64,000 nt of DNA from the NCBI GenBank assembly GCA_004015825.1, contig SAYS01000020.1, positions 1 to 64,000 of the forward strand, in the 5' to 3' direction. Below, in pieces: positions 44,614 through 53,890 of the stretch. The notes beneath the pieces were generated by a model, which was given only the letters and a program-made list of their open reading frames with translations, was not told the DNA's origin and made no database searches. Position numbers and translations under genes: made by a program. Source of the stretch: Halovenus amylolytica. Its GTDB lineage: Archaea; Halobacteriota; Halobacteria; Halobacteriales; Haloarculaceae. How positions within the stretch are numbered: position 1 is the first letter of the stretch; every line of letters begins with the position of its first letter.

Positions 44614-45660
44614 ATGAGTAAATCCTACCTAGATGCAGGTGAGGACGTAACTGACGACGAGGTGACCCGGGTCGGTATCAACGGGTTCGGGCGGATCGGC
44701 CGAAGCCTTTTCCGTGCCGTCCTGGAGAATCCGACGATCGAACTCGCCGGCATCAACGACGTGATGGATCCCGACGACATGCGGTATCTGGCGAAACACG
44801 ACACGATCCAGGGCCGTCTGGACGGGCTCGAACTCTCCGACGGTGCGCTCTCGATCGGCGGCACATCGACAGACCTCTACGACGTCAAGAGCCCATCAGA
44901 GCTGCCGTGGGGCGAACGCGACGTCGACGTGGCGCTCGAATGTACCGGGATCTTCCGGACGAAAGACGAGGCCAGCGCACACCTCGACGCCGGTGCCGAC
45001 AAATCACTCATCTCGGCCCCACCGAAAGGTGAGAAACCGGTCAAACAGATCGTCTACGGCGTCAACCACGACGACTACGAGGGCGAGGATGTCGTCTCGA
45101 ACGCCTCCTGTACGACCAACAGCGTCTCGCCGATCGCACACGTGCTCGACGAATCCTTCGGCATCAACACGGGACTGCTCACGACCGTCCACGCCTACAC
45201 GGGTTCGCAGGCACTCATCGACGGCCCGATGGGCAAACGGCGTCGTGGACGCGCGGCCGCAGAGAACATCGTCCCGACGACGACCGGTGCGGCACAGGCC
45301 ACGACAGAGGTCCTGCCACAGCTCGAAGGCAAACTCGACGGGATGGCGATCCGTGTTCCGGTACCGAACGGCTCGGTGACCGAACTGGTCGTCGACCTCG
45401 ACGGGAATCCGAACGAAGAGGAGATCAACGACGCCTTCCGCTCGGCTGCCGATAGCGGCCCACTCGCCGGTGTCCTCGGCTACACCGACGAGGAGGTCGT
45501 CTCCTCGGATATCGTCGGCCTGCCCTTCTCTTCGATGGTCGACCTCGAATCGACGAACACCGTCGACGACGGCAACATGGCGAAGATCCTCACCTGGTAC
45601 GACAACGAGTACGGCTTCTCGAACCGGATGCTCGATATGGCCGAGTTCATCAGCGAGTAA
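44614..45660 (+). CDS. gapI: Glyceraldehyde-3-phosphate dehydrogenase, type I
   Basis: The 348-residue enzyme has NAD-binding VGINGFGRIGRSLFRAVLE and the catalytic SNASCTTNSVSP (Cys near 167), as in the bacterial-type GAPDH. Later motifs are VHAYTGSQALIDGP and WYDNEYGFSNRMLD. It oxidises glyceraldehyde 3-phosphate with phosphate to 1,3-bisphosphoglycerate. It is next to pgk on the same strand with a type II enzyme convergent behind. In Haloferax this form serves glycolysis and the type II form gluconeogenesis. An N-terminal extension of about 15 residues precedes the Rossmann fold. Confidence 0.96.
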   Translation: MSKSYLDAGEDVTDDEVTRVGINGFGRIGRSLFRAVLENPTIELAGINDVMDPDDMRYLAKHDTIQGRLDGLELSDGALSIGGTSTDLYDVKSPSELPWGERDVDVALECTGIFRTKDEASAHLDAGADKSLISAPPKGEKPVKQIVYGVNHDDYEGEDVVSNASCTTNSVSPIAHVLDESFGINTGLLTTVHAYTGSQALIDGPMGKRRRGRAAAENIVPTTTGAAQATTEVLPQLEGKLDGMAIRVPVPNGSVTELVVDLDGNPNEEEINDAFRSAADSGPLAGVLGYTDEEVVSSDIVGLPFSSMVDLESTNTVDDGNMAKILTWYDNEYGFSNRMLDMAEFISE

Positions 45661-45710
45661 GCCAGCTACCGAAGCAAAGACATTTCTCCTAGCCCTCCGC
45701 AGCAACAATC

Positions 45711-46937
45711 ATGTCAGCGTTCAACACACTCGACGACCTCACACCGGGACAGCGCGTTCTGGTGCGTATCGACCTCAACTCACCCGTCGAAGACGGTGAG
45801 GTGCAGGACAACAACCGGTTCGACCGCTACTCGGAGACGGTCCGCGAACTCGCCGACGACGACCACAGAGTCGTCGTGATGGCTCACCAGGGTCGGCCCG
45901 GCCGGGACACGTTCGTCTCGCTGGAACAGCACGCGGAGATTCTCTCCGAACACGTCGGCAAGCCGGTCGAATTCGTCGCCGATACGTTCGGCGATGACGC
46001 CCAGGAGGCCATCGAGAGCCTCGAAGCGGGTGAGATCCTCATGCTGGAGAACACCCGGATGACCGACGACGAACTGCCCGAGAAATCACCGGAGGAACAC
46101 GCCGAAAGCGAGTTCGTCCAGACGCTCGCGCCGCTTTTCGACGCCTACGTCAACGACGCCTACTCGGTGGCCCACCGCGCGCACGCCTCGACGGTCGGCT
46201 TCCCACTGGCGTTGCCAGCCTACGCCGGCCGGGTCATGCAGACCGAGTACGACTACAACACCGGTGTCGCAGAGAAGGCCCAGGAGGCAGATGGGCAGGT
46301 GACGATGGTCGTCGGCGGCAACAAATCGAAGGACGTGATCGGCGTCATCGACAACCTCGGCCACGTGGTTGACAACTTCCTGCTCGGCGGGCTCCCCGGA
46401 CAGCTGTTCCGGCGGGCCCAGGGCCACCCGATCGGCTACGACGTCGGCGATATGGACCTCCTCGACGACCAGTACGAGGAGACAGAGGAGACGATAAAAG
46501 ACATCCTCGACGAGAAAAGCGATCAGCTGGAGCTGCCAGTCGACTTCGCGTATAAGGGCGAGGACGGCGAGCGTGCCGAGATTGCGCTCGACGATATCGA
46601 ATCGAAAGAGATGGAGTATTTCGACATCGGGCACGACACCATCGACAAATACACGCCGATCATCCGTGAGTCCGAGGCTATCTTCGTGAAAGGCGCAGTT
46701 GGGGTCTTCGAGGACGATCGCTTCGGCGACGGGACGAAAGAACTGCTCCGTGCGATCGGCGAGACAGACTGTCTCTCCGTCGTCGGCGGCGGTGACACCG
46801 CTCGATCGATCACGAAGTACGGACTCGACGAGGACGACTACGACCACATCTCCATCGCTGGCGGTGCGTATCTCAACGCCCTGACCGGTCAGGAACTCGT
46901 CGCGGCACAGGTGCTGATCGACCAGGCAGATAGATAG
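45711..46937 (+). CDS. pgk: Phosphoglycerate kinase
   Basis: The 408-residue enzyme moves phosphate between 1,3-bisphosphoglycerate and ADP. It shows VLVRIDLNSPVEDG (substrate Asp/Asn), VVMAHQGRPGRD (Arg/Gly), LMLENTRM, MVVGGNKSKDVIG and the ATP-binding end CLSVVGGGDTARSI. The gene is 50 bases downstream of gapI and probably in one operon with it. The next gene, gapII, is convergent, its stop 5 bases from that of pgk. Confidence 0.96.
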   Translation: MSAFNTLDDLTPGQRVLVRIDLNSPVEDGEVQDNNRFDRYSETVRELADDDHRVVVMAHQGRPGRDTFVSLEQHAEILSEHVGKPVEFVADTFGDDAQEAIESLEAGEILMLENTRMTDDELPEKSPEEHAESEFVQTLAPLFDAYVNDAYSVAHRAHASTVGFPLALPAYAGRVMQTEYDYNTGVAEKAQEADGQVTMVVGGNKSKDVIGVIDNLGHVVDNFLLGGLPGQLFRRAQGHPIGYDVGDMDLLDDQYEETEETIKDILDEKSDQLELPVDFAYKGEDGERAEIALDDIESKEMEYFDIGHDTIDKYTPIIRESEAIFVKGAVGVFEDDRFGDGTKELLRAIGETDCLSVVGGGDTARSITKYGLDEDDYDHISIAGGAYLNALTGQELVAAQVLIDQADR

Positions 46938-46942
46938 GACTA

Positions 46943-48010
46943 TCAGTCGTCAGCCGAGGACGGTGCGACCGGCTGACGGTTGCTGTGGAACATACTTTCC
47001 AGCCCCACACCGAGATGGTTGTCCGTGAGCCGCATGCTCTGTTTTCTGGTGTGCTGGCCGGCGAGGGCCCGGATCGCGTCGATGTTCTCCGGAACGACGT
47101 CGGCTTCCTGGTGGATCGACTGGAACAGGTAGAGTTCGGACTCCTCCATCGTGATCGACTCCTCCCAGACGCAGTTCTCCCAGATGTCACCGCGCTGGCG
47201 TCCGGTGTCGCTGGCGAACTCCTTGAGCGGCCCCATCCCGTCGATGCCCGCTTCCTCCGGCACGAAGAAGAGCCGTGATTCGTCACGGAGTGTCTCCTTG
47301 AGTTCCCTGGTCGTCGGATCAGACTGGAGGGTCGCGTTGACACTGTGGAGGTGCATCAGCGTCGCCGGTACCTTCACACCGGCCGTGTCGATATCCAGTT
47401 CAGGGAAGATCGTATTCACGTCGGGGCCGTGGTGTGACGGGATCTCGGCCGGATCCGGAACGATATCGTTGATCGGCCCGCGGTCGACCTGTCCGGGGTC
47501 GCCACCGCGTCTGATCAGGGTAACACGGACTTTCTCGAGGCCGTACTCGTCGTCAAGGGGTTTGAGCAGGCGTGTCAGTCCTGTCGTGTTACAGGAGACG
47601 ACCCGGACGATATCGGCGTCGCCGACCTCGTCGTAGTTCGCGCGTGCGTTGAAACTCGTCTCGGCAGCGCCGGCATCTTCGCCCCCCTGAAGGATCGCCT
47701 TCGTGTCGTACTCCTCGTAGAGCTTGCAGTTCTGTTCGCCCACGCCCGACGGCGTCGCGTCGACGATCACGTCACTTCGGTCGACGAGTTCGTCGACCGG
47801 CCCCGCGATATCGATCCCCGCCTCGGCGAACTGTGCTACATGCTCGGGCTGGGCTGCGTACAGCGAGTAGCCGTTTCTTACCGCAGTCTCGGCTTCGTAG
47901 TTCGGGCTAGTCTTGGCAACGCCCACCAGTTTCATGTCGGGTTGGGAACGCACAGCATCTGCGACGCGTTTGCCGATTGTCCCGTAGCCATTGACGCCGA
48001 CGCGTATCAT
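46943..48010 (-). CDS. gapII: Glyceraldehyde-3-phosphate dehydrogenase, type II (archaeal)
   Basis: The 355-residue enzyme belongs to the archaeal GAPDH class: [17 protein letters not shown] for the nucleotide, then [13 protein letters not shown] with the catalytic Cys near residue 139, and [13 protein letters not shown]. Its sequence is unlike gapI at the opposite side of pgk. In Haloferax volcanii the type II enzyme works in the gluconeogenic direction. It faces pgk with five bases between stops. A TATA-like stretch lies about 23-33 bases upstream of its ATG. Confidence 0.95.
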   Translation of the reverse strand: MIRVGVNGYGTIGKRVADAVRSQPDMKLVGVAKTSPNYEAETAVRNGYSLYAAQPEHVAQFAEAGIDIAGPVDELVDRSDVIVDATPSGVGEQNCKLYEEYDTKAILQGGEDAGAAETSFNARANYDEVGDADIVRVVSCNTTGLTRLLKPLDDEYGLEKVRVTLIRRGGDPGQVDRGPINDIVPDPAEIPSHHGPDVNTIFPELDIDTAGVKVPATLMHLHSVNATLQSDPTTRELKETLRDESRLFFVPEEAGIDGMGPLKEFASDTGRQRGDIWENCVWEESITMEESELYLFQSIHQEADVVPENIDAIRALAGQHTRKQSMRLTDNHLGVGLESMFHSNRQPVAPSSADD

Positions 48011-48032
48011 ATCCTAGGTCACTGCACCACAG

Positions 48033-48043
48033 GATATAATTAT
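48033..48043 (-). promoter_or_regulatory. Putative TATA box of gapII
   Basis: On the minus strand TAATTATATCC lies 23-33 bases before the ATG at 48010. The spacing fits a leaderless promoter. Confidence 0.4.
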
Positions 48044-48199
48044 TTCGCATATAATTGAAAGAAATTAACTCAACCCCGAGTAATCCATCATGATTTTCAA
48101 TATGTACTCGAAGTCGAGTTGTCGATCGGTTCATCGAGGATCGCCGTGACCGAGATCAGAAGGGAAATCCATTTGACGCAAACACCCGGAGTGTGAACC

Positions 48200-49558
48200 A
48201 TGAGCGACGGGGACGAGCCAGCAAACGACGACGCCGGGGATGGGACGAAGGAAGCCGACGGCACAGAACCAGCCAAAGTCGACGAGGAGCCTGCCGACGA
48301 GGCGGCAGACGAAGCCGAGGAATCCGACGACCAGCCGGCGGTGACAGATCCGGCCACTTTCGAGAACCGGCTCGACGAGGCCGAGACGGTAGTCGAAGAT
48401 GCCGAGACCGAGGGCGACCTCGACGACGCCGACGAACTGCTCGACGAGATCGACGCAGATCTCGAAGAGGCAGTACTGCCGGAACCCGAGCCACCCGAAG
48501 ACGAAGACGAGGAGCCGGAGGATCCGAAAGCCGAGTTCGAAGACCGGATTTCGGATCTGCGGAGCCAGATCGAAGACCAGCGAGGCCCCTACCTGGACGA
48601 TATCACAGACGAAATCGAGAGTGCGGAGTCGACGATCACCACGAGCGAGTGGGCAAAGGAAGGCAAACCGGAGGTCGCGGAGGCAGTCTCATCCTTTTTT
48701 TCGACGGCAAACGATGCACTCGGGGAGTCGTTCGAACGCACGGAAACGGAGCCCGAAGCGGTCGCAGAGGAACTCGCCGCGGCCAGGGAAACAATCGCCG
48801 AAACGGGACTCGACCCCGACGACGACGCCGAGACGATTGCCACCCTGCTGGCGGCGGCGGAGACACTGACGAGTGATCTGGAGGACGCGACGCTGTGGAG
48901 CGATCTCGAAATCCGCGAACAGCTCCGCCGGCAGGGGTTTTACGACGTGCTCGAACCCGAAGTCACGAAAGATTTCCCGCCGGAGATGAGTGCGATCAAA
49001 GTCTACGAGACCGAGGGCGAAGCCGAACCGCTACTGAGCGCACTCGAGAAGTTCGACTCGGATTTCATGGAGGAGAACCTGCTCAGCGCGCTGGAACATT
49101 TCGCCCCGGAAGAGGCCTACGAACCGGTCCACGCCCTGGCCCAGCGACGGAACAAACAGCCGATCCGGATCCTCGGCCGGATCGGTGACGAGCGTGCGTG
49201 TGATACGATCGAGGATTTCCTCGGCGGCGGCGACGTCGAACTGGAGAAGATCTCGCTGCGGGCGCTCGGCATGATCGGCAGCGAGGGGTCGACCGACGCC
49301 GTTGCCCAGCGACTCCTCGCAGACAACAAAGAGATCCAGTCCTCGGCGGCACGAACGCTCGGAATGATCGGTGACACGCGCGCGATCGAACCGCTCGGTG
49401 ACGTCCTCGACGAGGAGGCGGCCGACGAAGTCCGTGCGAGCGCGGCGTGGGCGCTCAACCAGATCGGGACCGAGGACGCACTGGAAACGGCTGCGGCGTA
49501 CGCCGACGATCGCTCCTACCTCGTCCAGAAAGAGGCCGAAAAAGCGACTGGCGTGTAG
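48200..49558 (+). CDS. HEAT-repeat protein with acidic N-terminus
   Basis: The 452-residue protein opens with a very acidic, disordered-looking 120 residues (many Asp/Glu with Pro), then a helical region (about 125-240) and HEAT/PBS-lyase-type repeats at the C-terminus: RRNKQPIRILGRIGDERACD, SLRALGMIGSEGSTDAVAQR, SAARTLGMIGDTRAIEPLGD and SAAWALNQIGTEDALETAAA. Such repeats form a protein-binding superhelix. A scaffold role is likely; partners are unknown. Confidence 0.85.
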   Translation: MSDGDEPANDDAGDGTKEADGTEPAKVDEEPADEAADEAEESDDQPAVTDPATFENRLDEAETVVEDAETEGDLDDADELLDEIDADLEEAVLPEPEPPEDEDEEPEDPKAEFEDRISDLRSQIEDQRGPYLDDITDEIESAESTITTSEWAKEGKPEVAEAVSSFFSTANDALGESFERTETEPEAVAEELAAARETIAETGLDPDDDAETIATLLAAAETLTSDLEDATLWSDLEIREQLRRQGFYDVLEPEVTKDFPPEMSAIKVYETEGEAEPLLSALEKFDSDFMEENLLSALEHFAPEEAYEPVHALAQRRNKQPIRILGRIGDERACDTIEDFLGGGDVELEKISLRALGMIGSEGSTDAVAQRLLADNKEIQSSAARTLGMIGDTRAIEPLGDVLDEEAADEVRASAAWALNQIGTEDALETAAAYADDRSYLVQKEAEKATGV

Positions 49559-49626
49559 TGCTGGTTGCGAGTCTACTCGGTCGAGACGGCGAAAAACTGT
49601 GTTTGGAGGGCGAGACCTGATCCGGA

Positions 49627-49743
49627 CTACTCTGTTTCGGCTTCGTCTGCAGAGTCAGATCCACGGTTTCGGAACTTACGCAACGTGATAATTGCAACGA
49701 CGAGACCGACAGTGGCCAGGAGGCCTTTTTTGAGTTTACCCAT
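49627..49743 (-). CDS. Very small membrane protein (38 aa)
   Basis: The frame starts with ATG at 49743 and stops with TAG at 49627-49629. The product begins MGKLKKGLLATVGLVVAIIT, a basic start plus one hydrophobic helix, and ends in an acidic tail. Charge layout suits a single-pass anchor. Codon composition is haloarchaeal and an AT-rich promoter-like region lies before it. No homology is known to me. Confidence 0.5.
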   Translation of the reverse strand: MGKLKKGLLATVGLVVAIITLRKFRNRGSDSADEAETE

Positions 49744-49820
49744 GTTGACATATTTCTAATTCATCATAAATAAACGTATCTATTTATCGAAAGAATGCCG
49801 CAGATCTTCCCGGTCGGGGA

Positions 49821-49870
49821 GTGATGCTATCCTCACGCAGAGGGGGTAATGCTATCCTCACGCAGGATCG
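49821..49870. repeat. 25-bp tandem duplication at the lipA 3' end
   Basis: ATGCTATCCTCACGCAG at 49824-49840 is repeated at 49849-49865, offset 25 bases. The duplication is not a multiple of three and moves the lipA reading frame into the TGA stop at 49833-49835. Confidence 0.7.
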
Positions 49871-50738
49871 ATTCGACGAACAGTTCGCCGGCGCGATAGG
49901 AGGATCGGACCATCGGCCCGCTGGCGCAGTACAGAAAGTCCAGCTCCTCCTCGGCAACACGCTCCCAGGTGTCGAAAACGTCGGGGTGAACATAGTCGAA
50001 TACCTCCAGATGGGTCCGCGAGGGCTGGAGATACTGGCCGAAGGTGACGATATCCACGCCGACGGAGCGCAGATCCCGCATCGTCTGGTAGACCTCGTGG
50101 TGGTACTCGCCGACCCCGAGCATCAGCGAGGTTTTTGTAAAGGCATCACCCGCTTCGGCGGCCTGGCGGAGCACAGAGAGAGACTGCTCGTAGCCTGCCC
50201 GGCGGTCCCGGACCGGCCACTGCAACCGATCCACAGTTTCGACGTTGTGGGCGATGACATCCGGCTCCGCGTCGATAATCTTTCGAACGAGGTGCTCTTC
50301 GCCCTGGAAATCTGGGATGAGTACCTCGACGAGTATATCTGAATCGCGTTTTTTGATCTCGCGGATCGTCTCTGCGAAGTGCCCTGCGCCCTGGTCGGCC
50401 AGGTCGTCGCGGTCGACGGAGGTAAGCACGACATACTCCAAGCCGATTTCGGTGACAGCGCGGGCGACGTTTTCGGGTTCGTTCGGATCGAGTGACTCCA
50501 TCCCGCCAGTCTCGACGTCACAGAAGTTACAGCCCCGCGAGCAGCGGTCGCCCATCAGCATGAACGTGGCCGTGCCGGGGCCATTTCTCCCACCCCAGCA
50601 GTCGCCCATGTTCGGACAGGAGGCTTCTTCACAGACGGTATGCAGGTCGTGGTCCCGCAGCGTCTGTTTGATCTCGGTGAACCGTTCACCCGAAGGTGGG
50701 CGCATCTTCAGCCACTCGGGTTTCCGGGTGTGACTCAT
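49833..50738 (-). CDS. lipA: Lipoyl synthase
   Basis: The 301-residue radical SAM enzyme inserts two sulfurs into octanoyl groups to make lipoate on 2-oxoacid dehydrogenase complexes and the glycine cleavage system. The auxiliary [4Fe-4S] cluster motif CEEASCPNMGDCW (about 37-49) and the SAM motif CSRGCNFC (about 68-75) are complete, as is the C-terminal RSSYRAGELF with the conserved Arg-Ser-Ser. The C-terminal tail was reshaped by a 25-bp duplication at the 3' end. The catalytic part is intact, so activity is expected. Confidence 0.95.
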   Translation of the reverse strand: MSHTRKPEWLKMRPPSGERFTEIKQTLRDHDLHTVCEEASCPNMGDCWGGRNGPGTATFMLMGDRCSRGCNFCDVETGGMESLDPNEPENVARAVTEIGLEYVVLTSVDRDDLADQGAGHFAETIREIKKRDSDILVEVLIPDFQGEEHLVRKIIDAEPDVIAHNVETVDRLQWPVRDRRAGYEQSLSVLRQAAEAGDAFTKTSLMLGVGEYHHEVYQTMRDLRSVGVDIVTFGQYLQPSRTHLEVFDYVHPDVFDTWERVAEEELDFLYCASGPMVRSSYRAGELFVESILREDSITPSA

Positions 50739-50887
50739 TGCCTGTTCCTTGGTGTGCGAAGACTAAAGTCTGGGGCTAGGCGGGTGTCGAGATTGAGGGT
50801 TACGTAAGATCAGAGCTATTTGGGAGTAGTGAATTAAATAGCAAGAAAGTCCTAGGAGGAAAGAATAAGACCAATAACAGCACTGCG

Positions 50888-51156
50888 AACAGCAAGAAAG
50901 CCCCCGGGCGTTCACGGCCCCTTTCAGTCCCGCCCGATGTGGCTTTCCGGGCAGGGCGGGACTGAAAGGAGCGAGGCTCGGTGGCGGCTCCGCCGCCACG
51001 AATGCGGAGGACGGCGCAGCCATCCTCCAGTCGACGAACCCCGGCGTCCGCGGCTCTGCCGCGGGCTCGGGAGAGCAACGCTCTCCCGGCGACGCAAGGA
51101 CCGACTGGACCGTAGCGAGTCGCGGGAGGCGACAGCCTCGGGGCTTTCTCGCTGTT
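50888..51156. repeat. Structured repeat F with inverted ends, before elp3
   Basis: The 269-bp element has inverted ends AACAGCAAGAAAGCCCC and GGGGCTTTCTCGCTGTT (16 of 17). Inside are several strong hairpins: a 16-bp stem CCTTTCAGTCCCGCCC/GGGCGGGACTGAAAGG at 50920-50969, GTGGCGGC/GCCGCCAC at 50981-50999, and CGGGAGAGC/GCTCTCCCG at 51068-51088. Related end sequence also occurs alone at about 50838-50853. It shares ends and a core with the element behind elp3. It may be a structured RNA or a mobile repeat. Confidence 0.75.
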
Positions 51157-51246
51157 TTGAATGCATCCGGTATCCCTCGCGATATCCGATCTCCTCAAGT
51201 CTCACAAACGATACGCTTATTCGCGCGAAAGCGCCAATTAGAATCA

Positions 51247-52920
51247 ATGAGTACGGACACCGCCGAACAGAGCGAGGCCTTCGAACAGGCCTGTGAGGAG
51301 CTCGTCGAGCGGATCCTCGACGGCGAGATCGAACGCGACGACCTCGAAGCCGCGAAAAAGGAGGTCTGTGGCAAGTACTCCTCGCCGAAGGTCCCGCGCC
51401 ACTCCGACCTGCTGGATTTCGCCCCCCAGCAGTACCGCGACGAGCTGGAGTCTGTCCTCCAGCGCAAACCGGTCCGGACGGCCTCCGGTGTCTCGCCGAT
51501 CGCGATCATGACCTCACCGAAACGGTGTCCACACGGCAAATGTCTCTACTGTCCGGGCGGCCCGGACTCGGAGTTTTCGAGCGCCCAGAGCTACACCGGC
51601 CACGAGCCGGCAGCCGCGCGTGGCAAGCAAAACGACTACGATCCCTACGGCCAGGTACGGCTCCGGCTGGAACAGCTCCGGGAGATCGGCCACCCGATCG
51701 ACAAGGCCGAGCTAATCCTGATGGGTGGGACGATGACCGCCCGGAGTCACGACTACCAGGAGTGGTTCGTCAAACGAGCCCTTGAGGCGATGAACGACTT
51801 CGATGCGGACAAACAGCCCGAGCCAGCCCAGGAGAAAAGCTTCGCGCAGGATCCCGAGGAGTACGAGTTCGAATATCTGGAGGACGTGATCGCCGAGAAC
51901 GAATTTGGCGATATCCGCAACGTCGCGACCACGTTCGAGACGAAACCGGACTGGTGTGACCCCGAGCAGATCGACCGAATGCTGGATCTCGGCGGGACGA
52001 AAGTCGAAGTGGGTGTACAGACCACGTTCTCTCGGATCAACCGCGAGATGCACCGCGGGCACGGCACCCAGGACTCCATCGACGCGAACCGCCGACTCCG
52101 CGATTCTGGATTCAAGGTCGGCTTCCACATGATGCCCGGCCAGCCCGGCATGTCCAAAGAGATGTGTCTGGAGGATTTCCGACGGATCTTCAGCCGCTCG
52201 GAGTGGCAGCCGGATTATCTGAAAATCTATCCGACGCTCGTCGTCGAGGGCACCGCACTCTACGACTCGTGGCACAGAGGGGAGTTCGAGCCGCTGGAAA
52301 ACGAGGAAGCAGCCGAACTGATCGCGGAGATCAAGTCGATGATCCCGCGGTACACCCGACTCCAGCGCGTCCAGCGCGACATTCCGGCGGACTTCATCGA
52401 GGGCGGCGTCTGGAAGTCGAATCTCCGCCAGCTCGCCTGGCAGAAGATGGACGAACACGGCTGGACCTGCGACTGTATCCGCTGTCGAGAGGTCGGGCAC
52501 AACGACAACGAACCGGAGACGGTCGACCTCGATATCGAGACCTACGAGGCCGGCGGCGGGACGGAACAGTTCATCAGCTTCGAGGATTTCGACCAGGACA
52601 TCCTGGTCGGCTTCTGTCGACTCCGGTTCCCGAACGACCCCGTACGGAAAGAACTCAAGGATGCCGCCGTCGTCCGAGAACTGCACGTCTACGGCAGCCA
52701 GGTCGGCGTCGGTGCGGGGGCAGACGACAAAGAGGGACTGGTCGAAAAACACCAGCACAGGGGTTACGGCCAGCGCCTGATCGCGAAAGCAGAGGAGCTA
52801 GCAGCCGATGCCGGCTACGACAAACTCGCCGTGCTGAGTGGGATCGGCGTCCGCCAGTACTACCGCGACAAACTCGACTACAAGCAGGACGGCCCGTACG
52901 TGAGCAAACGGCTGGACTGA
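51247..52920 (+). CDS. elp3: tRNA U34 carboxymethylation enzyme Elp3
   Basis: The 557-residue archaeal Elp3 combines a radical SAM domain with cluster motif CPHGKCLYC (Cys94, Cys99, Cys102) and a C-terminal GNAT domain with the acetyl-CoA loop HRGYGQRLIAKAE (about 503-515). It makes the cm5U34 modification in tRNA anticodons using acetyl-CoA. Other family segments are LMGGTMTARSHDYQEWFVK and RINREMHRGHGTQDS. The ATG at 51247 (MSTDTAEQSEAF) is preferred over upstream frame sequence, which belongs to the repeat flank. Confidence 0.96.
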   Translation: MSTDTAEQSEAFEQACEELVERILDGEIERDDLEAAKKEVCGKYSSPKVPRHSDLLDFAPQQYRDELESVLQRKPVRTASGVSPIAIMTSPKRCPHGKCLYCPGGPDSEFSSAQSYTGHEPAAARGKQNDYDPYGQVRLRLEQLREIGHPIDKAELILMGGTMTARSHDYQEWFVKRALEAMNDFDADKQPEPAQEKSFAQDPEEYEFEYLEDVIAENEFGDIRNVATTFETKPDWCDPEQIDRMLDLGGTKVEVGVQTTFSRINREMHRGHGTQDSIDANRRLRDSGFKVGFHMMPGQPGMSKEMCLEDFRRIFSRSEWQPDYLKIYPTLVVEGTALYDSWHRGEFEPLENEEAAELIAEIKSMIPRYTRLQRVQRDIPADFIEGGVWKSNLRQLAWQKMDEHGWTCDCIRCREVGHNDNEPETVDLDIETYEAGGGTEQFISFEDFDQDILVGFCRLRFPNDPVRKELKDAAVVRELHVYGSQVGVGAGADDKEGLVEKHQHRGYGQRLIAKAEELAADAGYDKLAVLSGIGVRQYYRDKLDYKQDGPYVSKRLD

Positions 52921-52985
52921 AGATACTTTGTGGGATTCTCTACAGAGCTACTCGGTTGAGTAGAGTCGCTGAGAGTGATTTTCAG

Positions 52986-53189
52986 AACAGTAAGAAAGTC
53001 CCGCCCACTGTGGTTTTCCAGGCCGGGCGGGACCGAGCGGGTGCGCAGCATCCGCGAGGGTCGGAAACCGGAGGTTTCCGGGACTGAAAGGGGCCGGTCG
53101 TTCGATGAGCGAGACGACGTAAGCACGCGACCATAGGGAGCGCGCAACGAGTCGCAGCCAGCGAACGACCGGGGGCTTTCTTGCTGTAA
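52986..53189. repeat. Structured repeat G with inverted ends, behind elp3
   Basis: The 204-bp element starts AACAGTAAGAAAGTCCC and ends GGGGCTTTCTTGCTGTA. Its first hairpin (GTCCCGCCC/GGGCGGGAC around 52999-53033, with TGTGG and TTTTCC in the loop) matches the core of repeat F. A second stem CCGGTCGTTCG (about 53094-53104) pairs with CGAACGACCGG (about 53162-53172), and GGGACTGAAAGG is also shared. It begins 65 bases after the elp3 stop. Confidence 0.75.
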
Positions 53190-53273
53190 TAAATCCAGAT
53201 CTGCACAAATTCAAAGTCGGCTTTCGCTACTCAAAATCGCAACCCTAAGGCGAGTCCTCTCGAACGTACAGGC

Positions 53274-53831
53274 ATGCAACAACAGGTCCGAGATCGGGTT
53301 CCGGAGTTGACGGGTATCCTGACGGTCGTCTCGCTCGCGCTCGTTTTCGGGGCCGTGCTGGGTGCTGTCCCCGAGGAGTTGCTCCCGCGCAACGACGGAC
53401 TGATCGCGGTGATCCCACACCTCAACGCGGCGATCAGCCTGACTGCCATCCTGACGATTCTCGCTGGCGTCCGCGCGATCCGCCAGGGTGCGGTCGGCCG
53501 CCACCGAGCGGCGATGCTCGCGAGTACGCTCCTGTTTGCCAGCTTTCTCGGCCTCTATCTCTACCGGCTCTCACTGGAGGGGACGACGATCTTTGCCGGA
53601 CCCGAACTGATCCGGCAGTTCGTCTATCTCCCAATCCTCGCGATCCACATCCTGCTGGCGATCGTCTGTATTCCTTTCGTCTATTACGCGCTGTTGCTCG
53701 GGAGCGCGTACCCAGTCTCGGAGTTGCCGGAGACTCCCCACCCACGCGTCGGCAAGATCGCTGCCTCGCTCTGGCTCGTTTCCTTCGCACTCGGCATCGT
53801 GGTCTACCTCATGCTGTACATCCTGTTCTGA
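53274..53831 (+). CDS. DUF420-type membrane protein
   Basis: The 185-residue protein has five predicted membrane helices, starting LTGILTVVSLALVFGAVLGA. It carries family features of DUF420: SFLGLYLYRLSLEG (usually with a His-containing signature in the middle helices), FVYLPILAIHILLAIVCIPF and HPRVGKIAASLWLVSFALG with conserved His. Family members lie near haem-copper oxidase genes in many archaea, but none is here. Role unknown, possibly respiratory assembly. Confidence 0.85.
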   Translation: MQQQVRDRVPELTGILTVVSLALVFGAVLGAVPEELLPRNDGLIAVIPHLNAAISLTAILTILAGVRAIRQGAVGRHRAAMLASTLLFASFLGLYLYRLSLEGTTIFAGPELIRQFVYLPILAIHILLAIVCIPFVYYALLLGSAYPVSELPETPHPRVGKIAASLWLVSFALGIVVYLMLYILF

Positions 53832-53890
53832 CGCCAATCGGCTGTTCGATCGCCGGTGGCTATTTGAGAACAGTCGCCGACAACCCATCC

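Noticed and set aside
50763-51296. Short Arg-rich frames within the hairpin element before elp3
   Set aside because: They follow the palindromes on both strands and have no protein-like composition.
50888-53189. Possible CRISPR array suggested by repeated GGGACTGAAAG and GTCCCGCCC motifs
   Set aside because: No regular spacing and no spacers; the motifs are arms of hairpins in two separate elements.
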